From positions 23,197,687-23,261,686 of the forward strand of contig CM060953.1 of NCBI GenBank assembly GCA_030765055.1: DNA of 64,000 nt. Reading direction: 5' to 3'. The stretch comes from Mantis religiosa. Lineage: Eukaryota > Arthropoda > Insecta > Mantodea > Mantidae. The position numbers were made by a program, and so were the translations under genes. Below, one piece after another: positions 1 to 11,470 of the stretch (position 1 is the first letter of the stretch; each line of letters opens with the position of its first letter). Under the pieces are notes generated by a model. That model worked only from the letters and a program-made list of their open reading frames with translations, was not told the DNA's origin and searched no databases.

Positions 1-2404
1 TACTTTCAGGAAGATTTTGTAACGAAGTAAGCATTATTGTCCTTATTAGCTTAGATTTTGTCTGTATTTGTTCAATCCAAAGCCACATATTGAAGTAGCC
101 TATTGTATTGTTTAATTCAAAACCTACTCAATTTGAAGTAATGATGTGTTTTTGTTTGCTCAGTACACATGTAGTAAGGTACTGATAAATTTAAATTGTC
201 ATTTGAAAGGATATTTGTATGGAGTTGGGACTATTATGTGTTTTAAATGGGAAGAGTTTTGGTTTGTAGCGAATCAGATGCGTTAGAACCTTCAGCGTTG
301 CCACCTCGTTATCCCCACTCTTTTTATATATCCCCCCTCTCTCTCTGTCGCACACTTGCGAGTCTTCTTGGCGCTAGATGTAAGGGAACGCAAACTAAAT
401 TTTCCAAGGTTTTATAATAATGCAGTTGTTAAAATCACAATCGCAACATGAATATTCGTATATTACGCAAACATTTTAAATATTTAGTTTAAAATTAATT
501 ATAGTTTGTGAATTACTTATTTTTCTAATCCAGCGAAAATACCAGTGATGAATCCGTGTAGCTGTGAACGTTACTTACGCTAAGAGATAATTCGTCATTG
601 TCATTGTTTTCATTGTCTGAGTGTTGCAAATTTATGGTAATAGGTTCCAAAATCTCGTTACGTGCTATTTCTTTCTAAAAGTCGCCTTCTTGTATTTTAT
701 CTGATGTCTCACGCAGTTTAAAAATATTATTTCTGTTTGCAACACAATTTGAGCACACATTAATTCAATTAGATTGTTCTGGCAGTGGATCGTGTCCCAT
801 TGATCCAGCTGATACACTTTTTCATGGAAGAGTAAATGTTGCTTTGAACTCTCTAGAGTAAATAGATATGATGTGACCAGACACGTTCTGTCAGACTAGC
901 AAGAAGTGTATCGTTTCCTCTCATCGAATTTAACAAATACCTTGGCTTATTCAAAGTACATATTTCTTTTATCACGTCATGTCAAATGTTTACGCTTCAG
1001 TTCTGAGTAATTTCAAATATACGTTCACGCATACATGCCAACCAATAATGATATTCATTACAGTGCTTACGTCACATTACATTGTTATAATATAATGGTA
1101 TATGCTTTATTTATTTGTATTAGGAAAACCAGTTGAGCTAAAAATGTGGAGTTTTACGGTCATGTTAAGCATATTACTCTCTCCTTCCCCATGGATAAGT
1201 TTTTGCAAAATCTTTATATTTGTCTTAGCACGAATAGTATCAATAGTTTCGCGCTTGTCACACACCACTTAGGGGGAATGCAATACGACAACACCACAGG
1301 ACTCCGATTGGTTGCTCACCTAGTAGCGCTCAAGGACAAACACCTTCCCACTTGAAATACATAATACAGGAGTGCAGAAAAAAGAAATGTTACCATAGTA
1401 ATCACAGTAATGTGAGGGCATGTTGATATGTTACAGCTTTTTCTAGAAAAAAATCATTTCATGGAGTTGCAAGAGCGTTCCATAAATTTTATTCACCCGG
1501 TATAGACACTATACAATTTCAGTTCTAGTCCAGTACTTCTGGAATTGTAGAAGCTATTTTCCTTTTCTCAAAACTTACGTATAAAAACGCTTAATAACAC
1601 TCGAAACAAATATATAATTTATCTTTGTTGGACAAGGGAACCTGAAGATGTGCTTGCTGAGTTACCGAGGTTGCTGCAGCGTTATTTCAGCATCGATTGC
1701 AAACAGGATTCCTCAAAATTCATTTTTTGCAGTAGCTGTTAAAATTTACTGTAGAGAATAAAACAAACTACTGATTTTACAAATACGATATTATTATGTC
1801 GTCAGCTAAATGTTGCAGAGTTAGGAATGCTATTAGGAATGATCACATAACTTTTAACTTCTATAAAGCACAGGTAATTAATGTAAATGAACAACATTTA
1901 CAGATTTCTTTTTTATCAAAATCTTTACATTAAGAATTCATATTTTGGTTTTCATAATTAATTCATATTGAAGGTTATCATGTAGATGTTTTCCTTGCTG
2001 TTCATGGCGGTAGTCTGTTAGTTGAAACATCTTTTTTAAATGGAAGAAGAATCCAGTTGCGGTGAGTAAAGCCCCCTGGATGTCCATTATGCATGTCCGA
2101 CTTGTGAATTATTGATAAGGGACTCCATATAAACCCAAGGAACAACCCTTATTTACATGAGATTTCTTTTTAAAAGAGAGAGGGTGTGAAACACGAGCTA
2201 AGGAGGGGGATGGGAAAGAAGTGTCAAGACTTTGAAGTATGTAAGGGGAGTTGAGGGGACCACTTTTAAATTTAAAGAAAAAATGAGCTCTGGTATTAAA
2301 AATTTCTTCTTTTATTATCGTGAAAGGGAGACATGAGTTAGTACCAGGAAACGTATGCACCGATGGCGTCTCGTTTCCTGCAATTTTTTCCCCCGTAATC
2401 CTTT
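1..2404. other. AT-rich stretch, no gene recognised
   Basis: No open reading frame here resembles a known protein; the longest are under 90 codons and look random. A pyrimidine-rich patch lies near 330-352. The sequence at about 1480-1502 ends in CACCCGGTATA, which resembles the terminus of a mariner-like element read from the minus strand, but no matching opposite end or transposase was found. Confidence 0.6.
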
Positions 2405-2556
2405 GACATCGACTTTTCTCATCACCACCACCGCTGCTACTGCCACAATTATCACTACCACGATCGCCAACGTCACTGCCAATATGAACCTACATGACGA
2501 TCATACCACCACATACCCTACTACCATCCCACTATCATCACCATCACGGTCCGCCC
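2405..2556. repeat. Imperfect trinucleotide-rich (CAC/ACC/ATC) tract
   Basis: The stretch is dominated by imperfect CAC, ACC, ACT and ATC triplets on the plus strand, a degenerate microsatellite. It runs directly into the SINE-A fragment that follows. The 81-codon open frame over it (2355-2600) is Thr- and Ser-rich only because of the repeat and is not regarded as a gene. Confidence 0.55.
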
Positions 2557-2731
2557 CCTCACGTTCAAGATGTCTCGACTTCGAATCTCGGTCAGGGTGA
2601 GTTATCTGGATAAGGTTTCCTTTTCCGGAGTTTTCCCTTATCCTAAAATATGAATGTCAGGTAACTTAAGCTCTATGGACCCTGGGCTCATTTGAGCATC
2701 ATTTCATTCATTATCGTATATGATATCACCA
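2557..2731 (+). repeat. SINE-A fragment (tRNA-derived), 5' head damaged
   Basis: The segment matches the SINE family seen in full at 9764, 49528 and elsewhere. It has CTCACGTTCAAGA, then a B-box-like CTTCGAATCTCGG and GGTGAGTTATCTGGATAAGG, then the conserved tail with ATGGACCCTGGGCTCATTTG. The first 30 or so bases, including the A box, are missing or replaced by the trinucleotide tract. The copy ends near 2731, before the usual A-rich terminus. Confidence 0.8.
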
Positions 2732-4670
2732 TCACGCACTTCAACACCTCGATCATCAGTTAAACCTTCATTATCACCAGCAGCCCTACAAAAAAGCATT
2801 CTGGTAGTGATCATAATGTTTACTACACAAATTGTTGCAAGAGTTTGTCTGCAATGTTATTATTTTCTGAATATTGGTGCTAGAGCATAAATTACCATAT
2901 AAATAACTGTAAGATATCTGAGCCCAAAAGCTCTCTATTGTCTAATACGTGATATAAAAGTCTATTGCTGTAATTAAAACTATAAGACAAATTACGTTAC
3001 AACTTCATGACTTGCTCTACCCGCCATTGTTTGTTTTATATAACTTTTAGAGATTATTCTTAGGAAAATTTAATTTTCTATCTTTGAGATAAGCATTTGA
3101 AAAATAATTACGTTGCATACTTCGTTTTACGTGAAAAAGGGATGGAGGAAATTCAATTGGTAGATGTTCAAAAAATGTTGACCTTGAACTTTCATACCCT
3201 TCTGTGACATTGCGAGAAATAACTGAATAGCTTACTGAAAAATATTTACAAACTTAAACCAATAACCAGGATATAGCTGATATTGAAATAATATTTGATG
3301 TTTTGTAGAAATATTCATTAACTGTGCAGAAATATTTTATCTATTTCTTTAGGTGTACCTGATATAGAAAGTGATGCGTAATTGTTTCTGAAGAAAGTGA
3401 ATTATTCCCATAAAATTCAAGATTAATCTTCGTTAGTCACATAAACATCTTAAACTTTGTACAAACGTCCTTTTCTCTATTAATACATGGTTCAGAAGTA
3501 AACATGAAATACAAATTATTTTTGTGTCATGTATTTTTGTACTTCTTAAATGATTTCATCGACGTAATAAGTTCTCAAATTTTAAGGTTATTTATAGTTA
3601 TCTCCATGGTACCAACAGTTTCGTTTCATAATGTTGGCTGTACTAACGGCCTTTTCTTTCTTTTCAGATATATTAGCACTTCTTTCTGTTCGAGGGTGTT
3701 TTTCTAGCCCTTCCGACCGACACGATGTTTTAAGAAGAAGCGCCGAGAGGAGGAGGAGAAGAAGAATAACCTAATAAGAGGTGAAGGGAAAGGAAAGACA
3801 AGGCAAGAAGGACTAGCAATTCTCGGTGGACTGGGTGGAATACTGCCCCAGCCAAATTGAACCAATTTGATCGAAAAAAAAAAAAGAAAAGTTGGACTTA
3901 ATTTTGTTTTCACACGCGGGTTGTATGAAGGAGCAGTTGTGCGCCAAGTCTCATGGGACGCCTTGTTTATGATCTCACCCTCTTCAAGAAGCTGACCTTT
4001 CACTTTGATGAAGCCCATCTCCGGTGTTCAGGGTATGCACTTCTCTTCGCCGACACAATCCTACACGTTACGTCTTCATTTACGTAGCACTTTCCTGCCA
4101 CCTCGAAGTATTGTACTTAATCCAGAAAATCGGTGTACACATTTTACGTAAATTACGTGTTTTGAAGCTCCCCTGAATTTCCACAAAAATGTATTTCAAT
4201 AAAATGGTTGCGTATAGGTGCCTGTATATGGCACAACCCCAAAACGAAGTGTTTGATAAATATCAAGCCTGATGATTATGTTCACATCTTTCAAAGACCC
4301 GAGTTGAATATATTCAAGAAAGCCCTTACCCCAAATACCATTTACACGGACAACTGAGCCTCCTTTTGAAATAGTTTGAGAAATTAAATGTATATCTTGA
4401 GTTTCATGGGATTAAACTTTGAAGTCTTCTACATTTTGAATAAGTGACATAGTTTGTATACGCAGAAGTACACCCAAGCTGTCCTTTAAACTAAAACTGT
4501 TTCGCAAATTTTTATTTTATTTTTTTTTTTTTTACAAAAAATATTTAACGTTTAAGATATTTTCATGTGAAATTAAATGTACAAGTATGCCCAGAATGTT
4601 ATGAAAATAGTCTTCCAAATACTTTCTATTTAATAGCTTCTACATAAGTGGTAAACCATGAAGATATTGG
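2732..4670. other. No gene recognised
   Basis: AT-rich DNA with a purine-rich patch at about 3735-3800 and an A-rich run near 3874. A 104-codon minus-strand frame at 3704-4018 is Ser/Phe/Lys-rich and lies over that purine patch; it shows no family motif and is treated as chance. Nothing else is assigned. Confidence 0.55.
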
Positions 4671-4853
4671 AAATAGTTCTTTCACACCAGCCGTGTGTCT
4701 GACGCACTATGAAAGGGTAGAGCCAGACTGAAAAATTCAATGCCATAGCTGGGATTTGAAACACGGATCTTTTAGTCTCCGTCCAGCCGCTCTAAACCCT
4801 TGAGCTACTATGGCCAACGTGGCAACATGACATTAAGTTCTCCAACTGACTCG
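4671..4853 (-). repeat. Family-B tRNA-related repeat, minus copy of a head-to-head pair
   Basis: Read on the minus strand this copy runs from GAGTCAGTTGGAGAACTT through a tRNA-like head (GTAGCTCAAGGG, then GTTTCAAATCCCAGC as a B-box-like element) to the family landmark GGCATTGAATTTTTCAGT and a tail with CACGGCTGGTGTG. The same order is seen at 6875-7165 and 59231-59710. It abuts a plus-strand copy, so the two form a long palindrome. Confidence 0.75.
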
Positions 4854-4945
4854 TTGGTTAGAGCGGCTGGACGGACACCAGAAGAGCCGTGGTTCAAATT
4901 CCGGCTATGGCATTGAATTTTTCAGTCTTGCTCTACCCTTTCATG
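4854..4945 (+). repeat. Family-B tRNA-related repeat, plus copy of a head-to-head pair
   Basis: The copy begins TTGGTTAGAGCGGCTGG and contains GTGGTTCAAATTCCGGC, close to the Pol III B-box, followed by GGCATTGAATTTTTCAGT. It lacks the roughly 60-base leader found in the minus copy beside it. With that copy it makes an inverted repeat with arms of about 90 bases. It could pass for a tRNA, but cloverleaf pairing is poor and it carries the SINE-type body. Confidence 0.75.
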
Positions 4946-5503
4946 AAGATATTACACAAAATTTTACAAAAATGTATATCTGGTTATCACCACAATTCAT
5001 GTGAAATACATTTTTTTTTTTTTTTTTTTTTTTTTTGTAGAGTTAACCATCTCAGAGATAATCTTTGTTATTTCTTTGAGTTTTCCAATATTATATTTTT
5101 TTCAAACGGGATGTCGTTATTCGTTTTTCCTTTTCTCATTTAGTTATAATGAGATTTATTTGAACACAATGTGTACATATGGATTAATCGGTGCGATATA
5201 GATCGTCAAGTACCATTGTGTTTTATATAAACCGTCAGTGAGTGAGTCCTTGATTGGCATTTTCATCTGGTTACACAAAAAAGACACAATTTCGAAGTCA
5301 TCACATAACAACAATTCTTAGAAGATTTCACTATCGCTTATAGTCTGCTGTAATTCTATTTTATCAGTAAATTTGCAAGAAAATATTAATAAAATAATTT
5401 CTATAAATGTTTATCTCGATCTACATGGAGCAGATCAACAATTTTTTAAAAAGATAGTTTGTTAAATAATTTGTAGAGAAAGTCACATCAGACATTTGTA
5501 CCC

Positions 5504-5531
5504 GGGTTCCCGAACTACAGTTTGGGAACCC
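5504..5531. repeat. 12-bp stem hairpin, TACA loop
   Basis: GGGTTCCCGAAC pairs with GTTTGGGAACCC (one G-T pair) across a four-base TACA loop. It lies in AT-rich surroundings and is GC-rich. No T run follows it as in a Pol III terminator, and its role is unknown. Confidence 0.6.
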
Positions 5532-5642
5532 AATCCAAAGAAGTAAGCGAAATAACACGATTTCGAAACGAACAGAAATTGTATTTTCGTTTGACTGTCT
5601 AACGAGTGCTCAGAATGAGTCGCAGGAGACAGATAATCAGGA

Positions 5643-5666
5643 ACCCACCCTCCTACAAGGGTGGGT
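5643..5666. repeat. 9-bp perfect hairpin, CCTACA loop
   Basis: ACCCACCCT pairs perfectly with AGGGTGGGT across a six-base loop. It lies 112 bases after the hairpin at 5504. Both have GC-rich stems and a loop containing TACA. Confidence 0.6.
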
Positions 5667-6874
5667 GATTGCGAATTTACTAGAACACGCTATGCTGACC
5701 GGAAGCGATTATTGCAAGAAAAGGCAGAAACAGAAAAAAAGAAAAGGGGAGGATGATCACGGGAAAGTGACTGGCCGCACAGGGAGGTTATTTGAGTTGC
5801 TTTCTGAAGACTAACCCTCGCAGTATTTGTACAAGTTTCCCACAAGAACCGCACCCCCAGTCTTATTTCATCCCCTCCAATCATTGATGCCAGTGCCGAT
5901 TGACTGAACGAATGAATATTTACTTAAGTCCATCTGCAAAGGGGCGAGAGTGGAAATTAGAATTGTTCCTCGACTGTTTTCACTTCATCGAGGTCCATAA
6001 CCAGTAAAGAGCAAATATTACTCCTTTCAGTTAGACGTCTGATCTCCAAGGAAAAAGAACAGTGTCTTCAAGGACCGGGCAGGACCTTTCTGCAGAGGGA
6101 AAACGAGGAAGAAGAAGAAGAAAATGAGAGCTGAAGAAATAAACTACCAGAACTGACGGTGGGACGCTACAACACAAAATTTATTACATCAGTTTGTGCT
6201 TTATGTCTGACTAATACAACTTCAGTTTTCAAATACTATTCTTCATGAATAAGTATGATGTTTTATCATTTTTCATAAAAAATGTCAATTTCCAAGATTT
6301 GTGAGTTAACTACATTTTGAGTCTCTTTTATATTGGTATTCTATTTATATATTCATTGATATAATTATTATTCTTATTTAACTGTGTTACATTTAAATTT
6401 ATTGTTCTGTATTAGTATTGGAGTCAGTTTATTAAATAAAACAAATTTCAAATCATATTTAATTCAAGGTTAAACAGGTTTATCGTTGCCCTTAAAGCAT
6501 ATAAAATACCTATAATGAACTTCAAATAATCTTTTACTTCAAATGAAACTGATAAATTTTAAAGCCACGTAAAATAAAAAAAAATTAGATTAATGTCTCT
6601 TCTCCTATGGGGAAAACTTCGCATAAGGCACTTAACAAGAACAGACGTACTAATACAATTTGTCGTTACATGTTTGAGACAGCAAAATAAAGTGTGATTT
6701 ATATTTCTTGTGTTGTCAAGCAGTGATTTATGTCCAATAAGTTAATTAATAAATGTGACAAATTTCAAAATACAAATGACACCATAATGTCAGAGGGCTA
6801 CTTCATGCACCAATGTTTCAGAATCTGCATCAAACCAGGACATTAATTTTCCATCAATTAACTTAAATAATAAG

Positions 6875-7165
6875 AGTTAAATGATGAAACCTGGGACTCA
6901 AGTACTTACAATAGTAAGTGGCCACAAACGGTGTATCTCGAATACGAGAGTCCCTAGTGATTTACCGGGAAATATACGAGTTAATTGAAGAATTTAATGT
7001 CATGTCGTCATGTTGGCTATAGTATCTAAATGGGTAAGAACGACTGGACGGAAACCAAGAGATTCGTAGCTCAAATCCTGGCCATGGCATTGAATTTTTC
7101 AGTTTGACTATCTATTCAAAGCCTTAAGCTATACACGGCTGGTGTAAAGAATTGATTAATTTACA
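6875..7165 (+). repeat. Family-B tRNA-related repeat, uninterrupted copy
   Basis: This is the most complete uninterrupted family-B copy. It starts near GTTAAATGATGAAACCTGGG, passes AACGGTGTATCTCG and CCGGGAAATATACGAGTTAATT, then a tRNA-like head with GTAGCTCAAATCCTGGCC, the landmark GGCATTGAATTTTTCAGT, and a tail with TACACGGCTGGTGTAAAG. It supplies the empty-site counterpart for the copy at 59231-59710, which has a SINE-A inserted in it. Confidence 0.75.
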
Positions 7166-8229
7166 CCAGGACCTTGTATTTTTCAGAATTTGAGACTGAA
7201 CATTAAGAATGAAATGCTTCATTTACCCCAGCACTTCCTCGAATGCTTTCGTCCAGTTTCTTGAGATGTACCGACTTTTTAAACAGTTCTCGAAGTTTGT
7301 CTCTCTAGCATTGACGTTTCAGCCTAACCGATGAAACATCCATTCAGCAAATACTTCTTGAGAAATGGAATTTTCTTTCCTTTTATATAAAGCACATGCT
7401 ATCAGCCGCATACTATCAAAGCTTCTATATTGCTTTGTTAATGTTTTAATTATTAAATATTTCACTATTTGAGCAAGAAAAGCAAGTAATACGTCCCGAG
7501 CTGTGTCATCCCCGTACCTTATCTTATTTAAGGCTTAACCACTTTAATGACGGAATGTGGAGTTTGCAGGGTGGCGGATGTAACTTAGGTTGGGGGATGA
7601 ATGAGCCCCTTTTATGAAATATGTTGGTATGTCGCATTAATTACTATCGTGTGTATGGAAATATCTAAACAACTTCTTGCATGGCACTTAGAAGTACTTT
7701 GTACCATAAAGGATTGTGACATAAGGTACATCAATTTAATAACTTGAAAGTTCACTTTAAACCTTGTAGTTCTAATTCAGTTTTAGGGCTGTCGGTTTTC
7801 TCTTTATTTTGTTTTATTCCATGTCCCGTCTTTTCTAAGGTAAGGCAAGACGTCAGAATGTAAGATGGTTCCACGATAACTATGAACCTCTTGAACTTCT
7901 CCGTGGTTTTACAAGATCGGTGGGCAAATGTTGGGTGGATTTCTCCTGTATCCTTCATTTCCTTCCAAGGTTCCAAGACGAGGTGCTGAGAGCGGAATGT
8001 GGAATTTGTACTGTATAAAGGATTTCTCCGTGACGCTTATATGGGCTAGTTCTCTAGATTGAAAGGCTCGCGGGGTATGACTCTGAATTTACGACGAACA
8101 GAGATGTGAAGTAGCCGTTACGTCTAGCTTGCTTCTAACTTTGAACGACGGACTTAGGTGGACGCCCGAGAATGGGTATCCCCATAAATAATTCACACAG
8201 TATCAGTCAGCACTTGACATCTTGTAAAT
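7166..8229. other. No gene recognised
   Basis: Short open frames only (74 codons at most, minus strand at 7752-7976), without recognisable motifs. No repeat family of this window is detected. Confidence 0.55.
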
Positions 8230-8720
8230 TTGAGGAAGAACATCTTCATTGTCGCGAGATCCCTTAGCACTCGTGGTAACTCTGGCGTTACTAGAGGAAC
8301 CTCGGTCCGAACTGCCGAGCCCCTCCCGTCGGGAAGTTGTTCGGATTGGGTTGGGCTCGAGGGGACAGTGTGTTCCCAACACCAGCAGGAAATTGGGTAC
8401 CTCCGGCCAGGCTACGGCCGCCCGGAGGGGGTAGAGGGTTGCGTCGTAAGTCCCGGGTATTAGCCTGCAGCGCTAGTAGAAGGTGTGATAGATCACCAGG
8501 TGGCCCCAACGAGGTTTTCGGTAGTCTTCCCTGCGGGGTTGACACGTAAGTGGCGTATCCACTTCCATCCCGTCTTGACGTTGTTGATCGGGGGGGGGCA
8601 TTTTAGGAAACCAGGTATCGCTCTATGGAAAGAGCCCGGAGTTTTTCATTGCTATTGAGTAAAAGGAGGCCAGGGTCTTTGGACCTTTGGGTAGATCGTC
8701 TGCTCATAAAATGTCGCGAG
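8230..8720 (+). other. GC-rich block of unknown origin, possibly a LINE 5' region
   Basis: This segment is clearly more GC- and CpG-rich than its surroundings, with CCGCCCGGAGGGGG-type runs and GATCGGGGGGGGGC near 8588-8601. Overlapping frames of 60-85 codons are open on both strands, as expected from base composition, and none matches a family I know. The abrupt edges and composition would suit the 5' untranslated region of a GC-rich retrotransposon, or a CpG island. Neither can be shown here, and strand is arbitrary. Confidence 0.35.
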
Positions 8721-9763
8721 ATTAACAAATCCAAAAGCTCTACTTAACGAAATAAATTAAAATTCATCTTATGTGCTTCAGTGAACTTCTCCTTAAGAAC
8801 ACACAAAATCGAAAGCAATAAATCTCTTACCTGATAAAGAAATTGTTTGTTTTAAGTAGTAATTAGGCAGTATATTCCTCCTATTTGGCATTTTAGAGTT
8901 TTATCCTATTTCGTTTTTAGAAGGACTCTTTCAGCGTTTTTCAGTGCACTGGGACTAGATGTCTATACTATCAGTTTATTATTCCCAGTTGTATGTTCTT
9001 ATTTCAGACAGATTGCCTCTACCCAGAAATAAAACTCGCAGAGGGTTGAATGGGGGGGGGATCAAGGGGGGCATTAAAAGAGAACACTTGCTAAACAGAT
9101 CCAAACACTTTAGATGAATTTAAAAATAGCTGGCATTTCCCAGAAGAGACTGCAGATTGAACTATTTCCTAATCAGGTACCAGAAATATTCAGCAAGAAA
9201 TCTCCTAACTCGGTATAAGCGAGCTATTTTTTTAAGTGTTTGTGTCTAGTATGCTAGAAATAACACGATAAACCGTGCCTACAGTAAAGTCACATGGATT
9301 TGTTTATATATGGATACTTTCTTAGAAGGAACTGCTGCATCACAAATATCACTCCATCATATCTGGACTTCCAAATGAATCTCCATCAAATTAAAAGAGA
9401 ATGGCTTTATGAGCAAAAGCACTTAAGGAAAAACATTAGCGATAGGTGCGAATTCTCCTTGGATTTCAGTTGCAGAAGAGTAAGGAACATTTTGGTGCGC
9501 CTTGGAAGTTTCCCCTCGCTAAAACTGGCCATCGCAGCAGAGGGAAACTAGAGAAATCCCCAAGGATCTCTCACAAGTCTGACATTGTTTCCACACAAGT
9601 AGATGTCATCAGATCCTTTTCGTCTTTCGGAGTACTTTGTGTTATATTGTCACGTGGGACTGTCCGCCAAGCTCCTTGCGAGCCAGTCGGTTGCTATGGT
9701 TACTTAGCTGATGTCCTTACATAAACATGCACATCGCCAATACTATATGGAGAACAAACAGTA
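8721..9763. other. No gene recognised
   Basis: AT-rich, with a run of nine or so G at about 9052-9061. Two overlapping open frames of 85 and 92 codons (9294-9551 and 9446-9724) show no family motif and have unremarkable composition. A spliced host exon cannot be excluded, but nothing supports one. Confidence 0.5.
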
Positions 9764-10007
9764 GCCCGCCTCGATAGCGTAGATGGTAGCGTGTGTGCTT
9801 CACGTTCAAGAGATCCCGAGTTAGAATCTCGGTCAGGGTGAGTTACCTGGATAAGTTTTTCCCGGGATTTTCCCTTATCGTGATAGACGAATGTCGGGTA
9901 GCTCTAAGCTCCATGGACCCCGGACTCATTTGAGCATCACTTCACCCATTTCATTCATCGCCCGATCTGACTTAACATTGGAGGACCTAAATTACACACA
10001 AAAAAAC
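9764..10007 (+). repeat. SINE-A, near full length
   Basis: A tRNA-derived SINE beginning GCCCGCCTCGATAGCG. The A box TAGCGTAGATGG (9775-9786) fits the Pol III consensus exactly. The B box GTTAGAATC (9820-9828) has one change from GTTCGAATC. The body (GATAAG, TTTTCCCTTATC, GACGAATGTCGGGTAGCTC, CTCCATGGACCCC, GAGCATCACTTCACCC) ends in ATTACACACAAAAAAA. No convincing target duplication is visible. The head resembles a tRNA, possibly tRNA-Val(CAC)-like around CTTCACGTT; that assignment is an inference. Confidence 0.9.
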
Positions 10008-11004
10008 CTTTAAGTAATACTGTGAGTCTTTTGGAGGGGGAGGTATTTTAACTGCGTTTAGCAAATAATTGTTTAATGAACAACCTAGATGAATTTGAGG
10101 CTAAATGAAATTACCCAGAAACTTTAATAAACAATTGCAATATGACAAGAATACCTCTTTTGGTACTTTTACTCGTAGTATAACAACTAAAGTTACTTAT
10201 TTGTTTAACTTTTCTGAAAAAAATTAACACCTTCTAGCTTTTATTCCAAGTGAACATCCGATTGGAATAAGTTAAAATACACGAGAAAAATACTTACTAT
10301 AATTAGAACTACTTTTAATATGCAATAGGACAGTAAATCCAATCCATTATTTGTTTTTGTTCAAAGATATATATACAATTATACTGGACAATTGAAACAA
10401 ATGAAATTTGTGGCTATAATATTCAAAGTAAATTTATTTATTTTACGTTGAATTTAAATTTAAATTACAACTGCACTCCTTTTTGTTTTCTCTCAAAAAT
10501 TCGGTATCAAGATTTTATCTGAAATGCAAATTTTGAGATTTCCTGCAGAAGAAAAAGGATTTTTTGAAGGAAAAATAAGGTTTAACGAACAGCATAACTC
10601 ACAAATAAAAAGTAATACAAACTTGATATTTAAGTTCATAAAGATTAGACAAGATTTTTAATAAAATCTGGCCACCTCAAACTACCTTTTACAAGGAAAT
10701 TGTTTCAAAAATGACCATTTTGTCAATAATGGCTTAACAATTTGAATAAAATATTACATTTAAGATATTTATCTACACCACAATTAATTGCATAGCTTGA
10801 ATTTTCTGGAAATAACCTTTAAAATCCTCAGCACTCAGAAATAAGTTCGCATATGTTTTATAACTGGGAAATGCAAGCGATAGATGAGCATATTCAGCAA
10901 CAAAGATATATATTAAAAGAAATTTAAAAGTGCAACTTATTTCAATACTAGCCACTAATGAATCACTGGGTAAAACACAAATATAAACAAAGACAAAATG
11001 GAAT
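10008..11004. other. No gene recognised
   Basis: Strongly AT-rich DNA without recognisable coding or repeat structure. Confidence 0.55.
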
Positions 11005-11195
11005 GAGTATAGAAAATTAATTGGGTCAAAGAAACGTAACTACTTAATGATCAAGCTGTATAGATCTGTGTTTCTTAAGTTGACGGATTTTCATTTTAAG
11101 GCAGGTTTCCTTCGACTTAAGAAGCACAGATCTATACAGCTTGATAATCAAGTTAAGTAGTTACATTTCTTTGACCCAATTAATTTTCTATACTC
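11005..11195. repeat. Long near-perfect inverted repeat (hairpin), 75-81-bp arms
   Basis: The left arm (11005-11079) begins GAGTATAGAAAATTAATTGG and the right arm (about 11115-11195) is its reverse complement. They differ by one roughly 6-base indel and a few substitutions around a spacer of about 35 bases. Transcription of either strand would give a hairpin of roughly 190 nt. It could be a MITE, a foldback duplication or a hairpin RNA locus. No flanking target duplication was found. Confidence 0.85.
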
Positions 11196-11470
11196 ACGCC
11201 ATCTCCTGACCTGGCATTGAATTTACTGAAAACAGTCTTTTGTTCAGTGATGCTAATATTGATAGTGTTTTGTCATTATTTATATTTGTGTTATATCCAG
11301 TGCTTCATTTGTGGTTATAACATTTATTAAATATCCTGATGATGGGAGAGATGTACGCCCCCGAAACGTCGATATCTAATCGTCTTTACACCTGGCTTGT
11401 TTCCCGAGAACAAATTGAACATATTCGTCGCCAGGAAAGCTTCAGGTCTTGTTTTAACTTATTTCAAATA
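11196..11470 (+). repeat. Probable retroelement tail with CTGATGA...GAAACGTC motif
   Basis: The motif CTGATGA (11336-11342) is followed 20 bases later by GAAACGTC (11363-11370), then ACACCTGGCTTGTTTCCCG and CGCCAGGAAAGCTTCAGG. This layout resembles tails of Penelope-like or related retroelements as I remember them. The two motifs also match the core strands of hammerhead ribozymes, but the stem-II closing pair is mismatched and stem I is not obvious. No open reading frame of the presumed parent is present. Confidence 0.4.

Larger units (their letters stand above)
4946..6874. other. No gene recognised; two short perfect hairpins and a T tract
   Basis: A run of 26 T lies at 5011-5036. Two compact hairpins stand out at 5504-5531 and 5643-5666 (listed separately). 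The remaining sequence is AT-rich with no recognisable protein or RNA gene. A GAAGAA-type purine patch lies at about 6100-6125. Confidence 0.55.

Noticed and set aside
1375..1502. Mariner-like terminus (CACCCGGTATA on plus strand)
   Set aside because: Only about ten bases resemble the end of the element at 29682; no partner end or coding remnant was found.
9764..9840. tRNA gene at the head of SINE-A copies
   Set aside because: A and B boxes are present, but the acceptor and anticodon stems do not pair well, and each head is joined to the same non-tRNA body in many copies.
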